Shown here piece by piece: positions 5,369-8,987 of a stretch of 8,987 nucleotides of DNA. The translations under genes and the position numbers were made by a program. The DNA lies in contig CAJGDA010000061.1 in NCBI GenBank assembly GCA_904501935.1, positions 1 to 8,987 of the forward strand. The letters are read 5' to 3'. The notes under the pieces were generated by a model, which ran no database searches, was not told the DNA's origin, and was given only the letters and a program-made list of their open reading frames with translations. Position 1 is the first letter of the stretch, and the number at the start of each line of letters is the position of its first letter. The DNA comes from an uncultured Methanobrevibacter sp. GTDB taxonomy: Archaea > Methanobacteriota > Methanobacteria > Methanobacteriales > Methanobacteriaceae.

Positions 5369-5632
5369 AATGGTATATTATGCTTTAACTAATTCAATAT
5401 ATATTAATACATATTTAAGGATAATATACGGAAATACTATGCCGACTAATGTAATATTACACTAACAGAATTTTAACTAAAAATAAAGCTTAATTATCTT
5501 TTATTTATTATTTGACAATATTTAAATCATTATATTTTAATTTAAACTTATTTTATTTTGAATTATAATAAAATAAGGTTAAATTACTCTATTTTTATTA
5601 TTCAAACCGATTAGAAACGAATAATTAATATA

Positions 5633-5677
5633 AATTATTAAATTTTATAATTTTCATGAAATTTAATAATTAAAAAA
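5633..5677 (-). terminator. T-run followed by a 13-bp A+T hairpin downstream of mntP
   Basis: On the minus strand, 18 bases after the mntP stop, the transcript meets six U (complement of 5672-5677). It then runs through a perfect 13-bp inverted repeat (5659-5671 with 5633-5645) with a 13-base loop. The U-run is the likelier termination signal in an archaeon. The hairpin may mark or protect the 3' end. Confidence 0.4.
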
Positions 5678-5695
5678 GGCATTATTGTAAATAAT

Positions 5696-6250
5696 TTAAA
5701 GTCCCAAAAGAATTTTTATGCCAATTAAAATAAGGATCACTCCACCGAAGATTTGGAATTTATCTCCAACATAATTGCCTATTTTTTTGCCGATAAATAT
5801 TCCTGCAATACTGAATGCAAAAGCAACAATACCAATTATTGCTGATGAAATTAAAATTGGATCTTTTAGAAGGGCAATTGTAATTCCAACTGCAAATGCA
5901 TCTATACTTGTTGCAATGGCAAGCAGGGTAACTTCCTTAAAGGAAAACTGATCTGAAACTTCCTCATTATCTGAAGACAGGCTTTCACGAATCATGTTCA
6001 ATCCTATAAGTGCAAGTAAAATAAAACCGATAATTGATGCAAGAGTTTCGACAATGGATGCGATAACATTTCCGCAGAAAAATCCTAGTATTGGCATTAA
6101 AGCTTGAAAACCTCCGAAAAATAAGCCATAATAGAATATCTGTGAATTTTTCAAATCTTTTTGAGTAAAACCTTTAGTCATAGATACGCTGAATGCATCC
6201 ATTGCAAGTGCAACAGCAATTAAAGAAATTGAAATTAAATTAAAAGACAT
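5696..6250 (-). CDS. mntP: Manganese efflux pump MntP
   Basis: The product has 184 residues, the normal MntP (YebN, DUF204) length. It has six hydrophobic segments in two homologous halves: about 4-24, 38-60, 68-88, 105-127, 131-153 and 165-183. Each half carries the family signature with the acidic residue inside the membrane: VALAMDAFSVSM (Asp18) and ATSIDAFAVGI (Asp117). These match the aspartates known to be needed for Mn(II) export in the bacterial protein. A short acidic loop (SSDNEEVSDQ, 92-101) separates the halves. It is an inner-membrane transporter that protects against excess Mn(II). A TATA block 28 bases before the ATG and the lack of a ribosome site point to a leaderless single-gene transcript. 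No Mn riboswitch fits in so short a leader, so control, if any, would be at the promoter. Confidence 0.93.
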   Translation of the reverse strand: MSFNLISISLIAVALAMDAFSVSMTKGFTQKDLKNSQIFYYGLFFGGFQALMPILGFFCGNVIASIVETLASIIGFILLALIGLNMIRESLSSDNEEVSDQFSFKEVTLLAIATSIDAFAVGITIALLKDPILISSAIIGIVAFAFSIAGIFIGKKIGNYVGDKFQIFGGVILILIGIKILLGL

Positions 6251-6271
6251 TACTAAACTATATGTGGCGGA

Positions 6272-6284
6272 TTATATTTATATT
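6272..6284 (-). promoter_or_regulatory. TATA box of mntP
   Basis: On the minus strand this reads ATATAAATATAAT, centred about 28 bases before the ATG at 6250. This puts the transcription start at or next to the start codon. Confidence 0.55.
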
Positions 6285-6385
6285 TGATTTAATAATCCAT
6301 TCTTTGTTTGATTGTGAAATTCAGTTTTCATTAAAAAAACAGCTAGGAAATATATTTCTTACTTTTCTTATCTTTTTTTAAAAGT

Positions 6386-6395
6386 TTTTTATATT
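6386..6395 (+). promoter_or_regulatory. TATA box of the flavin oxidoreductase gene
   Basis: TTTTTATATT is centred about 26 bases before the ATG at 6417. There is no ribosome site between them, so the mRNA is probably leaderless. The 166-base region shared with mntP is the divergent promoter region of both genes. Confidence 0.5.
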
Positions 6396-6416
6396 ATTTA
6401 AGCTTAAATATTAACC

Positions 6417-7442
6417 ATGAAAGACTTGTTTGACTTATGCCGATTTGGTGATTTAAAACTTAACAGTAGAATTGTAAGGACTGGCTTGTGGGAATCTGAA
6501 AGGGAAACATCAGGAAATTTAACGCCTGAAATTTATAATAGGTATGAGCATATAGCCGCCAGTGGCGTTGGATTGATTATAACCGAATTGATTTCCTTAT
6601 ATCCGAGGGATGCATTTTCCAAATATTCTCATACAATGCACTATACCCAGTTTGTGCGTGAAGCAAAGGACTTAACTGACCTTGTCCATGTATATGGAGT
6701 ACCTATTTTTGCCCAATTGGGTTTCGTTAAATACAATAAACCTGCAGAGCATAATCTAAATATTGAAGATCTCTCCATTGATGACATCCGAAAGATTCAA
6801 ACAGATATGGTTATTGCAGCACAAAAAATTGATTATGCAGGTTTTGATGGAATTCAAATAGGTCTTGGAAACTATTATTTTTTATCAAGATTCATTAATC
6901 CAAATTTCAATTCTAGAACTGATAAATATGGAGGGTCCACATTTAACCGTTTAAGAATTGTTTTGGAGATAATTAAGGTTATAAAAGACAACACAAAGTT
7001 GCATGTCAATTGTCGTTTAAATGCATTTGACGGAAGTAAAAATGGAATGACTCTAGACGAGACAGTTGAAGTGGCCAAACTCCTTGAAAAATATGGAGTT
7101 GATTCGATTCAAATCACCCGTCCACGTTCACCGCAATTCTTCACACGTGAAAATAAGCAGGACAATCCCCTAATCGAAGCAACCGACAGGATTATTGAAA
7201 ATGTCTCCATTCCGGTTATTCTAGGAGGAGGCTCAACAAGCCAAAAACAAATCAATGATATATTGAATCATTCAAAAATAGATTTTATTTCCATGCAAAG
7301 GCCATTTGTTGCAGATCCTAGCTTTTTAGTTGATTGGCAGATAGAAGGAAACGGCACAACCAAATGCAAGACTTGCAATAACTGCTACTGGAAAAAGACA
7401 TCAACCTGTTTTATTAACAGGTCAGCAACATTAAATCTTTAA
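6417..7442 (+). CDS. Old Yellow Enzyme-like NADH:flavin oxidoreductase, altered active site
   Basis: The product has 341 residues, a single TIM-barrel domain of the OYE/NADH:flavin oxidoreductase family. It begins LFDLCRFGDLKLNSRIVRTG and has the Gln of the FMN-binding strand (PIFAQLG, Gln100). The signature RFINPNFNSRTDKYGGS (158-174) is followed by NR (177-178), then the FMN-contacting Arg200 (VNCRLN) and the phosphate-binding end PVILGGGS (266-273) with MQRPFVADP (293-301). In normal members GFDGVEIHxAHGYL supplies two active-site residues (H-x-x-H/N). Here the segment is GFDGIQIGLGNYYF, with Gly149 in place of the first His and Asn152 at the second. The usual QLxHxGR after strand 3 is also lost (QLGFVKYNK). 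FMN binding looks kept while substrate binding is changed. The C-terminus has CKTCNNCYWKKTSTC (Cys317, 320, 323, 331), the short version of the cysteine motif; whether it holds an Fe-S cluster is open. Substrate unknown. Confidence 0.88.
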   Translation: MKDLFDLCRFGDLKLNSRIVRTGLWESERETSGNLTPEIYNRYEHIAASGVGLIITELISLYPRDAFSKYSHTMHYTQFVREAKDLTDLVHVYGVPIFAQLGFVKYNKPAEHNLNIEDLSIDDIRKIQTDMVIAAQKIDYAGFDGIQIGLGNYYFLSRFINPNFNSRTDKYGGSTFNRLRIVLEIIKVIKDNTKLHVNCRLNAFDGSKNGMTLDETVEVAKLLEKYGVDSIQITRPRSPQFFTRENKQDNPLIEATDRIIENVSIPVILGGGSTSQKQINDILNHSKIDFISMQRPFVADPSFLVDWQIEGNGTTKCKTCNNCYWKKTSTCFINRSATLNL

Positions 7443-7484
7443 ATAAAAAAAATAAAAAAGTACTCAATTAGAATGTTTGAGTAC
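7443..7484 (-). terminator. Hairpin plus U-run terminator of the zinc-ribbon gene
   Basis: GTACTCAA (7460-7467) and TTGAGTAC (7477-7484) are an exact 8-bp inverted repeat with a 9-base loop. On the minus strand it is followed at once by a T-rich run (complement of 7443-7459, T6-A-T8). This looks like a bacterial-type intrinsic terminator. One arm covers the last codons of the zinc-ribbon gene, whose stop is at 7468-7470. Confidence 0.6.
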
Positions 7485-8133
7485 CGCTAGTAGGACTTAA
7501 AGATACGCTTTGTGTAGTCAAGAGATTATTTGATGTATCAAATATCTTGATTACAGCATAATCCGGATAATATTTGTAAGCATCAGCACTTTTTATGTCA
7601 ATATATCCGTTTGAATCAATTGTAATTGGAACCATATTTCCATTGTTTAAGCTATTTCCATCTCTGGAGTATTTAATCTGTACAACAACATTTTCTCCAG
7701 CATGTTCTTTGCCCACATATATGCTTGCATATGTCTTGTCGGACAGTTCGCTTCCAGTTGAAAAGCTTCCCCCCTGTATTGTCATGGATTTAGGTTTACT
7801 AGGAGTTGCCTGTGTTGAAGATTGTGTTGAAGGCTGTGATGACTGCACAGTTGATGTATTTTTGTTGTTGGCATTGGTATCCATAGCATTGCTTTGTGTA
7901 TTATCATCAGCATGATTTGCAAAGCCAAGATATAAAAATACTCCTGCTAAAACAACTGCAATAATTACTAATGCAATGATTATATACTTAGTAGTATTAT
8001 CCGCTCCAGATTTTCCTTCATTAATAGAATTAATCATGGTTTGGTGATTAATTGATTTTTTAAGAGGAGTTCCACATTTTTTACAAAATTTTGCGGAGTC
8101 ACTATTTTCACTATTACAATTTGGACAATTCAT
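7468..8133 (-). CDS. Zinc-ribbon membrane protein with Ser/Thr-rich linker and outer domain
   Basis: From the ATG at 8133 it encodes 221 residues. An in-frame GTG four codons earlier overlaps the ribosome site and is rejected. Residues 3-20 form a zinc ribbon (CPNC...FCKKCG; Cys3, 6, 17, 20). A basic/polar stretch follows, then one transmembrane helix (50-70, YIIIALVIIAVVLAGVFLYL). A low-complexity Ser/Thr/Gln/Asn linker covers about 79-115, and a C-terminal beta-rich domain covers about 117-221 (MTIQGGSFSTGSE, ASIYVGKEHAGENVVVQIKY, VIKIFDTSNNLL). The ribbon should face the cytoplasm and the beta domain the outside. This architecture is common in Methanobrevibacter surface proteins of unknown role (from memory). 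The linker may be glycosylated. The gene has its own TATA-like block (8165-8177) and ends in a clear terminator. Confidence 0.82.
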   Translation of the reverse strand: MNCPNCNSENSDSAKFCKKCGTPLKKSINHQTMINSINEGKSGADNTTKYIIIALVIIAVVLAGVFLYLGFANHADDNTQSNAMDTNANNKNTSTVQSSQPSTQSSTQATPSKPKSMTIQGGSFSTGSELSDKTYASIYVGKEHAGENVVVQIKYSRDGNSLNNGNMVPITIDSNGYIDIKSADAYKYYPDYAVIKIFDTSNNLLTTQSVSLSPTSGTQTF

Positions 8134-8141
8134 TTTTCTCT

Positions 8142-8148
8142 TCACCTT
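8142..8148 (-). promoter_or_regulatory. Shine-Dalgarno AAGGTGA fixing the start at 8133
   Basis: On the minus strand AAGGTGA lies eight bases before the ATG at 8133. It contains the GTG that would be the alternative start, so the ATG is preferred. Confidence 0.65.
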
Positions 8149-8193
8149 AAATAATAATAGTTATTTAATAATATATTATTCACATTATTAAAT

Positions 8194-8634
8194 TTATTTG
8201 TTGTATGAGCGAAATTTTTCAATGAAATATTCAAGTTCTTCGTGAATTTGGTCCAATGTAATGATAGGTTTATATGTGACAAGTGCGTTCAAGGCAATCA
8301 GAAATGGTATTGCTTCGCCTATGCGGATATTAGTGAAAATCAAGTCCTGATAGATGATATTGAATTCATCATTTGGCAGCTGGTCAATGATAACTCCTGC
8401 AGGAGGAAAGTTCAGCTCCTGTTTTTCAATCAGCTCTTCAAGTACTTCAGTGCCCTCTAAAATGTCTTCGAATTCAACCTTTTCCTTATTCAGGATAGGT
8501 TCTACAAAATCGAATTCGATGTCATAGTCATATTTGGAATAATGGTGCCTGAAGTAATTGTCAACCATCAGGTAGTTGATGAACAATTCATGGTTTAAGA
8601 TTGAATATCGTTTGTTGTTTAAGATGAATTCCAT
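8194..8634 (-). CDS. Hypothetical protein, 146 residues
   Basis: I do not recognise this protein. It is a soluble, acidic sequence without signal peptide, cysteines or clear membrane helix. It starts with a strand-turn-helix-like segment (MEFILNNKRYSILNHELFIN). Then come an acidic middle (YDYDIEFDFVEPIL, VEFEDILEGTEVLEELIEKQ), a strand-rich part (AGVIIDQLPNDEFNIIYQDL) and a mildly hydrophobic helix (IGEAIPFLIALNALVTY, 105-121). A charged amphipathic C-terminal helix closes it (LDQIHEELEYFIEKFRSY). There is no ribosome site, but a TATA-like block 26 bases before the ATG suggests a leaderless mRNA of its own, although the upstream DUF2142-like gene ends only 34 bases away on the same strand. 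Start and frame are well supported by codon content and the lack of internal stops. Confidence 0.65.
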   Translation of the reverse strand: MEFILNNKRYSILNHELFINYLMVDNYFRHHYSKYDYDIEFDFVEPILNKEKVEFEDILEGTEVLEELIEKQELNFPPAGVIIDQLPNDEFNIIYQDLIFTNIRIGEAIPFLIALNALVTYKPIITLDQIHEELEYFIEKFRSYNK

Positions 8635-8655
8635 GATTAAATTATTGTTGGGTTT

Positions 8656-8665
8656 AGTATAAAAT
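8656..8665 (-). promoter_or_regulatory. TATA box of the 146-residue hypothetical gene
   Basis: On the minus strand ATTTTATACT is centred about 26 bases before the ATG at 8634, the spacing expected for a leaderless archaeal transcript. Confidence 0.45.
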
Positions 8666-8668
8666 AGT

Positions 8669-8987
8669 TTAGTAGAACCTTGTCACCACTGCCATTAACA
8701 ATGTGGCCATAAAGCCAACCATAAAGACTATTGCAAACTTGTCGAATGTTTTCCTTTCAAATGGATTATTTTTGATTTGGACTATTATAGGTATTAATGC
8801 CAATAATGGAATGAAATATCTCATATGCACTCCAACAAGCATATCGCCAACATTTGCCCAAGTTAACAATTGGATAAAGAATGTTCCGAAATAGATAATC
8901 ACAAATACTAATAATGAGCCCACTTTAGCTTTGATATCAAATCTGAAGTCATTTGGATATGCAAACAGTGATATTGCCAGATATATC
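8669..8987 (-). CDS. DUF2142-like polytopic membrane protein, C-terminal part (runs off window)
   Basis: The frame is open from the window edge (first full codon at 8986) through 105 codons to TAA at 8671-8669. The in-frame GTG at 8923 is not a likely start, because the reading continues upstream with coding-like sequence (IYLAISLFAYPNDFRFDIKA). The visible part has hydrophobic helices at GSLLVFVIIYFGTFFIQLL, YFIPLLALIPIIVQI and IVFMVGFMATLLMAVV. Between the first two it carries LTWANVGDMLVGVHMRYFIP. This matches the DUF2142 signature 'ltwt.vG...i.GvqgRYFiP', with Gln-Gly replaced by His-Met. Members are multi-pass membrane proteins, often near cell-surface polysaccharide or glycosyltransferase genes; their reaction is not established. 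It is the first gene of the minus-strand group at the right edge. Confidence 0.72.
   Translation of the reverse strand, partial: IYLAISLFAYPNDFRFDIKAKVGSLLVFVIIYFGTFFIQLLTWANVGDMLVGVHMRYFIPLLALIPIIVQIKNNPFERKTFDKFAIVFMVGFMATLLMAVVTRFY

Larger units (their letters stand above)
5230..5450 (+). repeat. Three degenerate copies of ATGC(C)TTTAACTAAT
   Basis: Copies lie at 5242-5256 (ATGCCTTTAACTAAT), 5380-5393 (ATGCTTTAACTAAT) and 5439-5450 (ATGCCGACTAAT). The first and third are also preceded by TATATGGAAATA (5230-5241) and TATACGGAAATA (5425-5436). The spacing is irregular (138 and 59 bases), so this is not a CRISPR array. Confidence 0.45.
5072..5695. other. Long intergenic region, no convincing gene, many stem-loops
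   Basis: These 624 bases lie between the 3' ends of two converging genes. The open stretch 5197-5388 starts inside a hairpin, has no ribosome site and translates to Tyr/Ile/Leu-rich sequence typical of non-coding AT-rich DNA, so I do not call it. The left two thirds (5074-5470) contain at least five inverted repeats and three degenerate copies of a short direct repeat. The right third is nearly pure A+T. A structured untranslated RNA, a decayed gene or plain AT-rich spacer are all possible. Confidence 0.5.

Noticed and set aside
5197..5388. Open frame of 63 codons in the long spacer
   Set aside because: It starts inside a hairpin arm, has no ribosome site and consists mostly of Tyr, Ile and Leu as in translated AT-rich spacer.
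5230..5450. Possible CRISPR array
   Set aside because: Repeat copies are short, differ from each other and are spaced 138 and 59 bases apart; no regular repeat-spacer structure exists in the window.
3913..5674. 14-base direct repeat (3913-3926 and 5661-5674), possible att pair starting in the recombinase 3' end
   Set aside because: Made only of A and T in AT-rich sequence; several such matches are expected by chance and no gene content supports an element boundary at 5670.
6251..6416. Manganese riboswitch upstream of mntP
   Set aside because: The TATA box lies about 28 bases before the start codon, leaving no leader long enough for a riboswitch.
6875..7078. Open frame of 67 codons on the minus strand
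   Set aside because: Shadow of the flavin oxidoreductase gene.
7595..7915. Open frame of 106 codons on the plus strand
   Set aside because: Shadow of the zinc-ribbon protein gene; its Ser/Thr linker reads as Cys/Val/Leu-rich nonsense on the other strand.
8242..8460. Open frame of 72 codons on the plus strand, Cys-containing
   Set aside because: Opposite strand of the 146-residue hypothetical gene; the minus reading has a promoter and normal composition.

Overview
The window looks like chromosomal DNA of an AT-rich methanogenic archaeon, most likely a Methanobrevibacter or a close relative in the Methanobacteriales. This is an inference from three things: TATA-like boxes about 25 nt upstream of start codons that lack a ribosome site (leaderless transcripts), GGAGG/AGGTGA ribosome sites on other genes, and proteins typical of that group (zinc-ribbon membrane protein, DUF2142-like membrane protein, short Old-Yellow-Enzyme-like flavoprotein). 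No rRNA, tRNA or CRISPR repeat array was seen.

Left part (1-508, minus strand): a CRISPR adaptation pair. cas2 is followed after one base by the start of cas1, which leaves the window at position 1. An 11-bp perfect inverted repeat brackets the presumed cas2 promoter.

Accessory segment (about 700-3925, plus strand): a run of mobile-element-type genes in different states of decay. It starts with a frameshifted N-terminal remnant of a RhuM-family protein that no open frame shows. Next is a small unknown gene (102 codons) whose apparent C-terminal half has been detached by frameshifts. Then comes an intact Bro-N/antirepressor-like protein with a DinD-like C-terminus, and finally a complete tyrosine recombinase with all expected catalytic residues. 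The three plus-strand open genes here have good Shine-Dalgarno sequences. Together they look like an eroding integrated element beside the cas genes. No attachment sites were identified.

Centre (4058-5695): an unrecognised secreted, C-terminally membrane-anchored protein with a Gly-Cys-Cys-Ser motif. It is followed by about 620 bases without a convincing gene, which hold several stem-loops and three degenerate direct repeats.

Right part (5696-8987): a manganese exporter MntP (minus) is divergent from a flavin oxidoreductase of the OYE family (plus) that lacks the usual active-site histidine. Convergent to the latter is a minus-strand group: a DUF2142-like membrane protein (partial), an unknown 146-residue protein with its own promoter, and a zinc-ribbon/TM/Ser-Thr-linker surface protein ending in a hairpin-plus-U-run terminator.
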